Assembly: GCA_902706235.1 (NCBI GenBank)
Contig: CACSJR010000019.1
Span: 1 to 64,000, forward strand
DNA length: 64,000 nucleotides
Source: Citrobacter sp. 18056
GTDB lineage: Bacteria; Pseudomonadota; Gammaproteobacteria; Enterobacterales; Enterobacteriaceae
Direction: 5' to 3'
Shown here: piece after piece, positions 45,006-54,236 of the stretch
How the letters are laid out: every line of letters begins with the position of its first letter
Position numbering within the stretch: the stretch's first letter is position 1
Program-made: the position numbers and the translations under genes
Notes under the pieces: generated by a model
Database searches by the model: none
What the model saw: only the letters and a program-made list of their open reading frames with translations
What the model was told of the DNA's origin: nothing

Positions 45006-47090
45006 TCAGATGGCGTGGATCTCGCCTGTTTTCGTATCCAGATGGAAATTGCGGCTCGGGCTGCCTTTCAGATATTTATCAATCACGCTGAAAATACTGC
45101 CGAAGCGCAGGCGGAAAATCATATCAAACGGACTGTCTGCGGTGACCTCCGGCATCTCGGCAGGCAGAGACTTCGCCAGTGTTAAGGTCAACAGACGGTA
45201 TTCCCTCAGGCGAGAGACGGAAATATCCCTCAGCGCCAGCTCATCGGCATTGCGCAAGCGATAAAAATCCACTGCCAGATCAAAACCGTTCCAGCCAGCA
45301 AACTCCTCAAGCGTCATCCCCGCGTTGCGGGCTAAGGTCCTGGCCCGGCTCTCCGCCTCGCGCCAGGCGGCGGACTCTTTTTTCAGATACAGCCCACTGA
45401 TATCCCGCGGTGCAGGCGCGCTGCCTTTCGCACAAATCGCATGCGCATCTTGCGGCGTGGTTAACACCTCCTGATAGGCCAGCGGGCTGTTGAGCTGACT
45501 TAAAGTCAGCATCTCCGCACCGTTCAGGCTGAACAGCATTTGGCGGATTTCGCACGGCCACTCCTCCGGGATAAAGCGCAACCGGGTGAGTTCAGTAATA
45601 TGCCAGTTGGTGAAATCATAATAATCCCGCGCCCCGAGCACCGCTTTATTCCACAGATGAGGCGAATGGATAGCGTTGAGATGATCCCATTCCTGCTGGT
45701 AGTGCTCAAACAGCTCGTTAAAGCGCGGCACGCTGTTGAGGATTATCGTTTGCACATCAATACTGTTCGGGCTGGAAAAATTGAGGATTTTATAGGCCGG
45801 GACATAGGCTGCCATGGAGGGCGCCTGAATATTAAACAGCAAACTGCCATCCGGGTATTTACGCACGCCCGTATCGTTGAAGTGCATATGTCCGCCCACG
45901 TGAACGCCAATCCCGGTTTTCGCCAGCGCATGGCTGGTATCTTCTTGTGGCGCTCGCGCCAGCTGGAATTTCCCTTTGCCAAAGATATTTTCCAGATCGC
46001 CCGCCGCCCCGTTATCAAACTCCACCATCGGGAAATGGCTGAAGGTAATCAGGGTTTTATTCTGCGCTTTCGCACGCTGCGCGACGTCGGTCATCCAGGC
46101 TACCGTCTGCTGCTTGTGGGTCAGCATCTTGTTATACCCGGCATCGCCTGATCCCTCGAAATTGCTGGCTTCCGTCAATTTCGTCGGATCAGCGTTTTTC
46201 GTCGGAAGATAGACATTTGCATCCACCGCCATCAACCATAACCCCGGCACCGGTTCAACCAGGTAGCTGCTGTCCGCGACAGTGAAGCACGGCCCGTAGC
46301 CCGGTTTTTTATATTTCCCTCCGGTACCCTGGGCGCAAATTTCATACTGCCGCTGGCGGAAATCGCTGGCCTGTTGTGCTTTAGCATAGGAATAATGCTG
46401 TTGGTCATACGATGAATACGGTGTTTCCCAGTAGATATCCGTCTGCTGCGGGTTCATACCAAATGGCGCCATCATGTTCATGATGTACTGATAACCGCTA
46501 CTGACCATCTCCTGGCTGCAAATGGTCGGCAATTCTGCGCCGGTCGCTATCACCGCCGTTTTGCCCTGGTAGCCTTTGCACTCTTTTGCACCAAAACTGA
46601 AAATGCGCTGGGTTTTACCGCCTGCGCCTAAAAAATCCTCTTCACCGCCGGGTAAATCGAAAGGCCGGTTAGGATCGTGATTCCCGGGAGTGGCAAAAAA
46701 ACGCATGCCGTATTTTTGCTGATACTCCTGCAACAAGGTCACCAAACCGCGAATATGTACCGGCTGCCCGTCATCGCTGAAATCCCCCGGTAGCGCGATA
46801 AGTTTTATGCCTTTGCTGCCCGCATCATCCAGTGCGGCACGAAGGGCAAAATAGTTCTCATTGAATAAACGCGTGGAGGTCAACTGCGCATACATGGTAC
46901 GGATCATCGCATTCTGTCCGCTTTTTTGATTCTTCAGGCCACTGAACGCCCCATCCTGGAAGGTGCCATACACATCATGAAAGTGGATATCGGGCATGAA
47001 CGCGACACGGTACTGATAATGTTCAGCCGCCTCCGCAGCGCTGGCGGTCAGCAAAAGGGCGGCAATGTTTGCCATCAAAAATGTCTTCAT
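45006..47090 (-). CDS. Exported calcineurin-like metallophosphoesterase
   Basis: 694 residues from ATG 47090, seven bases after AAGGA; a GTG one codon earlier is possible. Signal peptide (LMANIAALLLTASAAEA) predicts periplasmic location. The five blocks of the metallophosphoesterase fold are complete: PDIHFHD (about 33-39), PGDFSDDG, PGNHDPNRPFD, TFSHFPM and GVHVGGHMHFNDTG. A large insertion with several cysteines lies between GNHD and FSHFP, and about 270 residues follow GGHMH without a domain I know. The substrate cannot be told: phosphomonoester, phosphodiester or nucleotide are possible. Last gene of the PTS-mannosidase operon, 14 bp after the HPr-EI-IIA gene, so a periplasmic step on the same substrate is likely. 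Confidence 0.85.
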   Translation of the reverse strand: MKTFLMANIAALLLTASAAEAAEHYQYRVAFMPDIHFHDVYGTFQDGAFSGLKNQKSGQNAMIRTMYAQLTSTRLFNENYFALRAALDDAGSKGIKLIALPGDFSDDGQPVHIRGLVTLLQEYQQKYGMRFFATPGNHDPNRPFDLPGGEEDFLGAGGKTQRIFSFGAKECKGYQGKTAVIATGAELPTICSQEMVSSGYQYIMNMMAPFGMNPQQTDIYWETPYSSYDQQHYSYAKAQQASDFRQRQYEICAQGTGGKYKKPGYGPCFTVADSSYLVEPVPGLWLMAVDANVYLPTKNADPTKLTEASNFEGSGDAGYNKMLTHKQQTVAWMTDVAQRAKAQNKTLITFSHFPMVEFDNGAAGDLENIFGKGKFQLARAPQEDTSHALAKTGIGVHVGGHMHFNDTGVRKYPDGSLLFNIQAPSMAAYVPAYKILNFSSPNSIDVQTIILNSVPRFNELFEHYQQEWDHLNAIHSPHLWNKAVLGARDYYDFTNWHITELTRLRFIPEEWPCEIRQMLFSLNGAEMLTLSQLNSPLAYQEVLTTPQDAHAICAKGSAPAPRDISGLYLKKESAAWREAESRARTLARNAGMTLEEFAGWNGFDLAVDFYRLRNADELALRDISVSRLREYRLLTLTLAKSLPAEMPEVTADSPFDMIFRLRFGSIFSVIDKYLKGSPSRNFHLDTKTGEIHAI

Positions 47091-47104
47091 CACAATGTCC
47101 TTTA

Positions 47105-49585
47105 TTAGCGGGTGAGTTCTCGCTCAAGCAAGTCGATAATCGCTTTCGGATCATTGCCTTGCAGTAATTGCTGACGAAAATCTTCATGCATCAGCTTGCG
47201 GGCTAGTTTCGAAAAGATTTTCATGTGATCGCCTTTTTCCTGCTCGCTGACTGTCAGCATAAGAACCAGCGACACCTCCACGCCGTCTCCCCACATCAGG
47301 GGCGTATTCAGGCGCAATAAAGAGACGCTGCTGCTGGTGACCGCTGCGGATTTACAGTGCGGGATAGCCACCGCGAAACCGAGTGCGGTCGAGAACACCG
47401 CTTCCCGCTGCCAGATGGCCGTTTCCACCGCCGTACCGGAGCTTACCCGCTGCTCAACCTCAAGGTTATCCGTCAGGCGTTTGATGGCTTCGGCTTTGCT
47501 GGCGACACGCTGATCCAGCATCACCAGCGCCGGATCGAAGACTGGATGGTTGCGCTGTGCCGTTTGCGCTTTGACCCTGCTTTCCACCTCGTTGGCGCTT
47601 TCGCAGCTAAAAGCGTCTTCAAGCGTTTGTCGACATGCCGTCGTATCCAGTGACGCCAGATGCTGCTTCACTTGCCCTATCCGCCCGGAGGACATGCTGA
47701 TTTGTCGCAACCCAGCCCCCAGCAGCAGCGGAAGCGCGGTCGGGTCACCGCCCATTTCACCACACAGGCAGATATCAAGTTTTGCCCGCTGCGCGCTCGC
47801 CGTAATGTCGTTGAGGAGCCTAAGGAAGCCAGGATCACAGTGGTTATAAAGGTGACGTATGCGCGGATTGCCGCGGTCACAGGCGAGGAAATATTGCAGT
47901 AGATCGTTACTGCCAATGGAGACAAAATCGATATACGCTGCCGCGCGCTCCAGCAGGTAAAGCGCCGACGGTACCTCGGCCATGATGCCTAAGTGCCACT
48001 CTCCGATGGCGAGACCTTCGCTCTGTAACTGTTCCGCTATCTGATGGAACTGGGTATGCAGCCACTTCACCTCTTCCAGCGTCGCCACCATCGGCACCAT
48101 AATATGCAGCGGCCCTGTGGCGCTGGCGCGAAGCAATGCCCGCACCTGATGGCTGAAAAGCGTCAGAAACGCGGGATAGAGACGCACCGCACGCCAGCCA
48201 AGGAATGGGTTCTCTTCCGACGGCAGATTGAGATAGTCGCAGGGTTTATCGCCCCCGATATCCAGCGTGCGGATAACCACCTTTCTTCCCTGCGCCTGCT
48301 CCAGCACATGGCGGTAAGCCTGGTACTGCTCCTCTTCTTCCGGCGGCGCGCTGCGTTCACAAAACAGCATTTCGGTGCGAAACAGGCCTATTCCTTCCGC
48401 CCCCGCAGCAAATGCCCCTTCCGCTTCGGCAGCCAGCGCAATATTGGCCAGCAACGATACCGATTCGCCATCGCGGCTGGTGCCCTTTTGCTGCAACAGC
48501 GGTGCTAAGCGCTGGCCGATGCGGGCGTCTTTTTCTGCCTCCATGGCGTACCACTGTTGTGCACACGCATCCGGTGCAATCACCAGCACGCCATAGCGTG
48601 AGTCGAGGAGCAACGGCGTTCCGTCCGGCACTCTCACCTCCGGCGCGCAGAGCAACGGAATGCCAAACGAACGGGCGAGGATCGCGGTATGTGATGTCTC
48701 ACCGCCTTCACCCATCACAATGCCTTTCAGATGCGTTCCACGCAGCGCCAGAAATTGTCCGGGAGTGATTGGGGATGCGCTGATGACGACAGAATCCTGG
48801 GTTAATTCCGGCAAGGTAAAGAGCGGGCCGGGGAGCAGAAACGCCGCCAGACGAAGCCCTAAATCCTGCAAATCCAGCGCCCGCTGTTGCAGATAAACGC
48901 TGCGACTCTCACGCAGCGGAAGGCTGAGTTGAGTGATCACTTGTGCCAGCGCCGCCAACGCATTGCGGGCATTGGGCGCAGAAAACAACGCCTGTTCCAG
49001 CATCGTGTCGTGCAGCAGTTTCTTGTGCGCTTTCAGCACGTCCGCAGTCTCGCCCTGCGCATGCCGCAATTCTGCCTGCACCTGATCACGTACCGCGCTT
49101 AACGCCTGGATCAGCATTTGCCTCTGGTGTTCAGATTCCTGCGGCGCTTCCTGCTCTGCCAGCCGCAACAGATCTACCGTCCCTAACGGCACAGCAATAC
49201 CTTTGGCCAGCCCCGGACTGATGCCGCCGCCACGCAGACATTGCGCGGTGGTGGCCGCCAGAAAGACAGGCAATGGCTGTTCATGAGAAACGGAGGGAGT
49301 GACAAGCGGCGCATCACACTCGGCCAGTTCATTGGTGATAAACGCGCCCAGCGCCTGGCGTGCTGCCTGCTCGTCATCACCATCAATCAGCAGTTCGCAG
49401 GCATCCTGAAATACCACGTCTGCGCCAATTAACGCCAGTACACTACGCGCATCCACCTGTCTCTGATTGCGCAGATTATGCAGGGTGACCCGGGCGTTAA
49501 ATGGCGTCACTCGCTGTTCCAGTTCGCTGGCGGGTCTGGCGTGCAGGCCATTTTCCAGGGGACAAATAAACGGGATTTTAAGCAT
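47105..49585 (-). CDS. Multiphosphoryl transfer protein (HPr-EI-IIA Fru, PtsA/FrwA-like)
   Basis: 826 residues that carry phosphate from PEP towards a sugar. Domains in order: HPr (1 to about 90) with His15 in NGLHARPAS; Enzyme I (about 118-660) with the phospho-His near 299 in GGETSHTAILAR, the PEP domain GAEGIGLFRTEMLF and Cys608 in CLCGEMGGDP; fructose-family IIA (about 685-826) with active His near 743 in AIPHCKS. Same layout as E. coli PtsA (833 residues), but the HPr and linker differ much, so this is a paralogous type. It starts inside the end of the mannosidase gene (8-bp overlap). Together with IIB and IIC it makes a PTS that would not need the housekeeping ptsHI proteins. Confidence 0.92.
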   Translation of the reverse strand: MLKIPFICPLENGLHARPASELEQRVTPFNARVTLHNLRNQRQVDARSVLALIGADVVFQDACELLIDGDDEQAARQALGAFITNELAECDAPLVTPSVSHEQPLPVFLAATTAQCLRGGGISPGLAKGIAVPLGTVDLLRLAEQEAPQESEHQRQMLIQALSAVRDQVQAELRHAQGETADVLKAHKKLLHDTMLEQALFSAPNARNALAALAQVITQLSLPLRESRSVYLQQRALDLQDLGLRLAAFLLPGPLFTLPELTQDSVVISASPITPGQFLALRGTHLKGIVMGEGGETSHTAILARSFGIPLLCAPEVRVPDGTPLLLDSRYGVLVIAPDACAQQWYAMEAEKDARIGQRLAPLLQQKGTSRDGESVSLLANIALAAEAEGAFAAGAEGIGLFRTEMLFCERSAPPEEEEQYQAYRHVLEQAQGRKVVIRTLDIGGDKPCDYLNLPSEENPFLGWRAVRLYPAFLTLFSHQVRALLRASATGPLHIMVPMVATLEEVKWLHTQFHQIAEQLQSEGLAIGEWHLGIMAEVPSALYLLERAAAYIDFVSIGSNDLLQYFLACDRGNPRIRHLYNHCDPGFLRLLNDITASAQRAKLDICLCGEMGGDPTALPLLLGAGLRQISMSSGRIGQVKQHLASLDTTACRQTLEDAFSCESANEVESRVKAQTAQRNHPVFDPALVMLDQRVASKAEAIKRLTDNLEVEQRVSSGTAVETAIWQREAVFSTALGFAVAIPHCKSAAVTSSSVSLLRLNTPLMWGDGVEVSLVLMLTVSEQEKGDHMKIFSKLARKLMHEDFRQQLLQGNDPKAIIDLLERELTR

Positions 49586-52181
49586 CGGATTTTCCTTCTT
49601 TCGCAGGCTGGATCCGCCAGCTCACCGGCGCGCAAGCAGAAACCGTTTTTTGCGGGGCACAAAGCGGGGTTTCCGCCAGCGTGACAGGCGTGATATCTCC
49701 CGCCGCAACAGGGGCCGCGCTGGACAGCAGCGAGGTGCCAGGATTCCAGCCACGCAGGATCAGGGCATCGCCGTTTTGCGCTTTTTTGAGCGTACTGAAA
49801 TGCAACGGCGTATCCCAGCTCAACAGGCTGTACGAGGACGGGAATGACTTGCCATGCGGATTGGTTTTAAAGCGCGACCAGCCGGAATCCAGCCAGCCGA
49901 GGGCGGGCGTGCGCCAGTTCTCCACGTCGCGCCAGAATGTCGCATCCGGCCCCTGATGCAGCGGCAGGAGTGCAAAATGGCAGTGAAATGGCCCCGTCAG
50001 CTGTGAGTCCGGAGAAGGTAAAACCATGCCAGAGGCACGTCCTGGACGCCACGGCATATTGGCTTGTCCCAGCCAGCCGACGCTGCGCAGTAGCGTTATC
50101 GCCAGCGTTGCCGGTTTATCCGCCGGGATCTCATATTCGCGTAGTCCCTCTGTCACCACGCACATCCCATGGCTTTGGTTATGCATCATCACCAGACTTT
50201 GCATCGGCCACAGCGAAGCGGGCGCTTCCGTCCACTGTTCCTGCTGCCACACCGCCAGCGTTTGCGGGCGATTTTCACGGCGGATCAGACCAAAAGGTTG
50301 ATCGGCGAAGTGGAACATCTCGCCAATGTCAGTGGGGATTTCGACCTGCAAGCGATGATCACGCAAGGTGTTATCGAGGCTCACCTGCACATCCAGCAGC
50401 GGGCAGTCATGATCAAGCGCCAGCGTCATGCTGACATTCAACTGCGCGTTGCACAGATGCTGCTGGCGAGCCAGCTGATCGACGGGGGCAGCAATGGACC
50501 AGTTGAGTGTCAGCGTATCGGCAAGCGTACCGCGCTGCCAGGTGGCAGACGTCAACGCGCCATCGCTGGTCACGCGCCAGTCCTCCTCCGGTGGTGAATA
50601 GTTGTAGTTATCGCCCGCATCGCCGCCGTCGACCAGTTGCAGAATGTGTTCCCAACGTTTGCCACTACGTTTATCGAGCAGGGAGATCTGCCCCTCATCC
50701 AGCGTCAGACGCAGCCAGGCGTTTTCCAGCGCTGAAATCTCCCCGCTTGTCACGACAAACCCTGCAGCACAATCTTCCTGAAGATATAACGTCTGATATC
50801 CGCAGGCTGGCAGCGCTTTCGCTTCCAGCAGGAGGGTACATTTGCGATACCAGACCGTCGTCGTGCTGTTAGAAAGCTCCTGCACAATAACCGACATATC
50901 CTGCTGTTCTTCATGCACAATCTGCCAGCGACAGGGCTGTCCTGAGGCATCAACGATGCAAAAATCAGTGCCGGGGACATACAGCGTCAGCGCCACCCGG
51001 CCGTCGCGCTCGTAAGGAAGCGAGTTGAAGATAATGATTTTTTTGCCTTGCTGGCGGGCATCGATCCCTTCCGCCAGCATTTTCATATTCAGCTCAAACA
51101 GCTGGCTGGCGCTTTCCTGCCCGGATGTCAGCCGCGCTTTGACCATCGCATTAACGCGATCGGAGTTACAGCCGCCGATACTGTCATGGGCATGGGATTT
51201 CATCGCCTCGCGCCAGATGTTCTCCACAGCGGTTTGCGGATAAGGCAGCCCCAACCGCCACACCACGCTTAGCAGCGGTTCAAGCTGCTGACTGACAAAG
51301 TTTTCCAGCCTGGCGTTGGCCTGTTTGATATCCATGCGGGTCGAGAAAATGCCCCGATGGATGCGCATATACTTCGGGCTAAGCAGCTCGCCCTGAAATT
51401 CCGCCAGCGTTTCGCCTTCCAGTGCCTGAAAATAGCGGCTGAAATCGCTGCGCACAAAACGGTACTCGTCCTGCTGTTCGTTGAGCGTGTCAAGCATGGC
51501 GGGCACGCCATATTCAAAGGGAGACTGATCATTGCCGTTTGGTAGCAATATCTGCGCTGACGCGCTAAATTTCGCCTGTTTTTGCAATATACCCGGCAGC
51601 ACCCGCCAGGCTTCCTCCGCATTCGTCGGCAGCCATTTAGCGCAACCGTAGCCCCAGGGCAGAACCGCGGTGGTCACACTGCTGCCGTCCGCGCTGCGCC
51701 AGATAAACTCGCTGCTGGCGACGTCGTGTTCACACCAACCGCGCCAGATAACCGCCCGATCGATAGCGAACTGGGCCAGGAACATCGGCAACTGCGCACT
51801 CTGCCCGAATGAGTCGGGAACATAACCAACGGGCATACGGCTGCCCAGCGTCTGGCAGTCCGCCATGCCCAACAGCAGATTACGGGTGATGGACTCTGCA
51901 CCGACCACCAAAAAATCAGTCTGGGTATACCACGGACCGATCAGCAGCCGTCCCGCTGCAATGAGCTTAAGGACTCGCTCACGATTGTCCGGAGCCACCT
52001 GGAAATAGTCTTCCAGCACCACCGTCTGCCCATCCAGAACCAGAGGCCCCAATGATTCATCGGCTTCAAGGCGCGCAATGACGTCGGCCATAAAATAATA
52101 AAGGACCGTTCGCGAGTCATTCTCTGTGAAATACCACTCCCGATCCCAATGCGTATGCTGAATTAAATGAACTGTCTTCAT
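49578..52181 (-). CDS. GH38 alpha-mannosidase (MngB-like)
   Basis: 867 residues from ATG 52181 (MKTVHLIQHTHWDREW); upstream in-frame codons to 52244 have no ribosome site. No signal peptide, so cytoplasmic. GH38 features: zinc ligands in HTHWDREW (His11, Asp13), nucleophile Asp123 in YVPDSFG, further zinc ligand His332 in HAHDSIGGCNSD. Collinear with E. coli MngB, which cleaves 2-O-(6-phospho-alpha-mannosyl)-D-glycerate after PTS uptake (DGQTVVLEDYF, IGPWYTQTD, YMRIHRGIFSTRMDIKQAN). Its place between PTS IIC and HPr-EI-IIA genes suggests that it splits a phosphorylated mannoside delivered by this PTS. The aglycone is unknown. Confidence 0.92.
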   Translation of the reverse strand: MKTVHLIQHTHWDREWYFTENDSRTVLYYFMADVIARLEADESLGPLVLDGQTVVLEDYFQVAPDNRERVLKLIAAGRLLIGPWYTQTDFLVVGAESITRNLLLGMADCQTLGSRMPVGYVPDSFGQSAQLPMFLAQFAIDRAVIWRGWCEHDVASSEFIWRSADGSSVTTAVLPWGYGCAKWLPTNAEEAWRVLPGILQKQAKFSASAQILLPNGNDQSPFEYGVPAMLDTLNEQQDEYRFVRSDFSRYFQALEGETLAEFQGELLSPKYMRIHRGIFSTRMDIKQANARLENFVSQQLEPLLSVVWRLGLPYPQTAVENIWREAMKSHAHDSIGGCNSDRVNAMVKARLTSGQESASQLFELNMKMLAEGIDARQQGKKIIIFNSLPYERDGRVALTLYVPGTDFCIVDASGQPCRWQIVHEEQQDMSVIVQELSNSTTTVWYRKCTLLLEAKALPACGYQTLYLQEDCAAGFVVTSGEISALENAWLRLTLDEGQISLLDKRSGKRWEHILQLVDGGDAGDNYNYSPPEEDWRVTSDGALTSATWQRGTLADTLTLNWSIAAPVDQLARQQHLCNAQLNVSMTLALDHDCPLLDVQVSLDNTLRDHRLQVEIPTDIGEMFHFADQPFGLIRRENRPQTLAVWQQEQWTEAPASLWPMQSLVMMHNQSHGMCVVTEGLREYEIPADKPATLAITLLRSVGWLGQANMPWRPGRASGMVLPSPDSQLTGPFHCHFALLPLHQGPDATFWRDVENWRTPALGWLDSGWSRFKTNPHGKSFPSSYSLLSWDTPLHFSTLKKAQNGDALILRGWNPGTSLLSSAAPVAAGDITPVTLAETPLCAPQKTVSACAPVSWRIQPAKEGKSDA

Positions 52182-52273
52182 ATTATTTTCCGTATTTAAG
52201 ATATGCGACTCCCGCGCGGAGGAAATAATCGATCCACGCTGCAAACTGTTCGGATTAATACGCCAGCAGCGTA

Positions 52274-53395
52274 TTATCTGCTGGCTTTAAATTTCGGCGC
52301 AGGCGTTGTTTTATTACCACCCGAAACAGGCGTTGCTTCGCCACGGAAAATGAATAGCGATCCGCACGCAATAATCGCTGAACCACAGGCAATGGACAGG
52401 ACATAAATCGGCCATTGCTCAACCGCCAGCCAGCCATAAAACCCAGAAATAGGGGCATGGTTACTCGCCCCCAGTCCAACGGCCATCGACGCGCCAACGG
52501 CAGAGCCAATGACGTTAACAACAATGATGCGCGGGTTAGCCAGCGCAAAAGGGATCGCCCCTTCGGACACACCGATAAGCCCCATCAGGGTGGAGGCTTT
52601 ACCGGCTTCGCGCAACGATTCCGGGAAACGCGAAGACCAGATCAACGTCGCCACGCCCAGGCCAATCGGCGGAACAATAATAGCCACCTGAGCCGCAGTA
52701 TTCGGGTCATAGATACCGGAGGCCAGCAGCGCCATCGCGGTCGTTACCGCCGCCTTATTGACCGGACCGCCAAGGTCGAAGCCCACCATGCCGCCAATCA
52801 CCGCCGCCAACAGAACTTTGTTGGTGCCCGACATCGACAGCAACCACTGCTCCATACCGTGATTCAGCGCCGCCAGCGGAGTGCCAATCACAAAGGCCAT
52901 CACGATACAGGTCAGCAGCGTGCCGCCTACCGGCAGGATAAAAATTGGCCCCGCGGAGGCCAGGGTTTTCGGTAATTTAATCCAGCGATTCAGGGCCAGA
53001 ACGATGTAACCTGCCACAAAACCCGCCGCCAGAGCGCCAAGAAATCCGGTGCCCAGATTGCTGGCCAACAGGCCGCCCACCATGCCTGGCGCCAGACCCG
53101 GTTTGTTCGCCAGGGCAAAACTGATATAACCCGCCACTACCGGCAGCATCAGCGACAACGCCAGGCCACCGAAACCATCGAATTTATGCAGCATCTGCAC
53201 CATCACGCTGGCGGCCTGCTCGTGGCTGGCATCCCAGATGTTATCAATGCCGTACAACGAGGCACCGATACGTGCAATCCCCATGATCACTGCCCCGGAG
53301 ATGACAAACGGCAGCATCCATGAGACGCCGGTCATGATGGCGTTTTTCACCTCTGCGCCCGTGGAGCGCTGCCCCCCGCCCTGAAACTTAGCCAT
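52274..53395 (-). CDS. PTS fructose-family IIC permease
   Basis: 373 residues, integral membrane channel of a fructose/mannitol-superfamily PTS with about eight to ten membrane segments. Typical motifs: AIMTGVSWMLPFVISGAVIMGI, GFLGALAAGFVAGYIV, MVGFDLGGPVNKAA, and GLIGVSEGAIPFA with the conserved Glu. FrwC/FruA-like rather than mannose (Man) family. It starts within the IIB gene (8-bp overlap). A hairpin (AATACG-N7-CGTATT, 52257-52275) overlaps its stop codon before the 92-bp gap to the mannosidase gene. Confidence 0.92.
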   Translation of the reverse strand: MAKFQGGGQRSTGAEVKNAIMTGVSWMLPFVISGAVIMGIARIGASLYGIDNIWDASHEQAASVMVQMLHKFDGFGGLALSLMLPVVAGYISFALANKPGLAPGMVGGLLASNLGTGFLGALAAGFVAGYIVLALNRWIKLPKTLASAGPIFILPVGGTLLTCIVMAFVIGTPLAALNHGMEQWLLSMSGTNKVLLAAVIGGMVGFDLGGPVNKAAVTTAMALLASGIYDPNTAAQVAIIVPPIGLGVATLIWSSRFPESLREAGKASTLMGLIGVSEGAIPFALANPRIIVVNVIGSAVGASMAVGLGASNHAPISGFYGWLAVEQWPIYVLSIACGSAIIACGSLFIFRGEATPVSGGNKTTPAPKFKASR

Positions 53396-53702
53396 TTGCC
53401 ACCTCCTGCTCTACGGCTTCAAATACCGCATCGCCAAATTTGATTGGGTCGGAAACGCTGCACTCCAGTTTTATCATGCCGTCGAAGCGCTCTTTATCAC
53501 TGATAGCCACGTCAGCGGCGATGATTACCGCATCGGCCCGGGACAGGTCGTCAGCGGTAATTTCGTTTTCTGTCCCCAGACTGCCCTGGGTTTCTACTTT
53601 GATATCATGACCCCGTTTTTTCCCTGTTATCTCAAGGGCTTCAGCGGCCATAAAGGTGTGCGCGACACCGGTTGGACAAGCAGCGACACAAACAATGTAC
53701 AT
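53388..53702 (-). CDS. PTS fructose-family IIB protein
   Basis: 104 residues. The phosphorylated cysteine is in the family motif CPTGVAHTFMAAEAL (Cys9). Takes phosphate from the IIA domain of the HPr-EI-IIA protein and passes it to the sugar bound at IIC. Separate IIB and IIC polypeptides with a fused IIA-EI-HPr resemble the frw system of E. coli, not MngA, where IIA, IIB and IIC are one chain. First recognised gene of the operon. Confidence 0.93.
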   Translation of the reverse strand: MYIVCVAACPTGVAHTFMAAEALEITGKKRGHDIKVETQGSLGTENEITADDLSRADAVIIAADVAISDKERFDGMIKLECSVSDPIKFGDAVFEAVEQEVANG

Positions 53703-54171
53703 AACGCATCCTCTCTGATGAGTTCAGATAATAAAAAAGCACAATGGCGAAAACGCGCATTGTGCTTTATGAATAGCGATGGGCATGCCAGAAGATGATC
53801 ACCATCTGAGCCACTGGCATGACGGCACATCACCAACTGATGCAGACTCGAATTGCGGAAACTGAATGTCAGTTCCGTCCTTTTACGGCAACCCAATGTC
53901 GATGGCGACGCGGGCTGGGCTGACGGGTCGGGCAGATAAAAATGATGCTCGATATTTATGTACAGCGCCTGACCTGCACAATCCCATAAACTCGACCAGT
54001 TTTGCGCCATTTGCACATCCATATCACCGTCATCCGGCGTATTATTTGCAGTCAGGTCTTGCAGGGAATTAAACCAGCACACATTATCCAGCAGCGCTTT
54101 AATTTTGCTATCAATTGATAGCAAAAAAGCGATACCGTTCATGATAAATGTGATGAAAATAGCTGGCATAC
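53627..54171 (-). CDS. Unrecognised ORF or decayed leader gene before the PTS operon
   Basis: ATG at 54171 has a strong GGAGGT ribosome site four to five bases upstream and opens 181 codons (MPAIFITFIMNGIAFLL as a hydrophobic start). I recognise no family. The frame runs through the intrinsic terminator at 53733-53766 and 76 bp into the IIB gene, which is odd for a normal gene. In another frame a stop codon sits right before the terminator hairpin (HAHRYS then TAA), as if a frameshift had removed the true end. It may be a broken small gene, a leader peptide gene, or chance. The rest of the 53703-54314 gap holds only the promoter region. Confidence 0.3.
53733..53766 (-). terminator. Intrinsic terminator just upstream of the PTS IIB gene
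   Basis: Minus strand: AGCACAATG-N11-CATTGTGCT followed by six T, ending about 30 bp before the IIB start. It lies downstream of the likely promoter at 54195-54236, so it could act as an attenuator for the operon or simply end an upstream leader transcript. Confidence 0.8.
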
Positions 54172-54194
54172 TACCTCCGCAAATAATAATCGGA

Positions 54195-54236
54195 GCATAA
54201 AGCAAAAAATCACTGTTAAATGTGATTTATTGCACA
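54195..54236 (-). promoter_or_regulatory. CRP site and likely promoter of the PTS-mannosidase operon
   Basis: Minus strand TGTGCAATAAATCACA (54221-54236) matches TGTGA-N6-TCACA at nine of ten positions. A -10-like TATGCT lies at 54195-54200, placing the site centre near -41 from a start at about 54188, the class II geometry. Catabolite control is thus likely. No specific regulator gene is beside the operon other than rhaR/rhaS. Confidence 0.65.

Noticed and set aside
53866-54072. Plus-strand ORF of 68 codons in the gap before the PTS operon
   Set aside because: No ribosome site, no family, opposite to the likely leader transcript.
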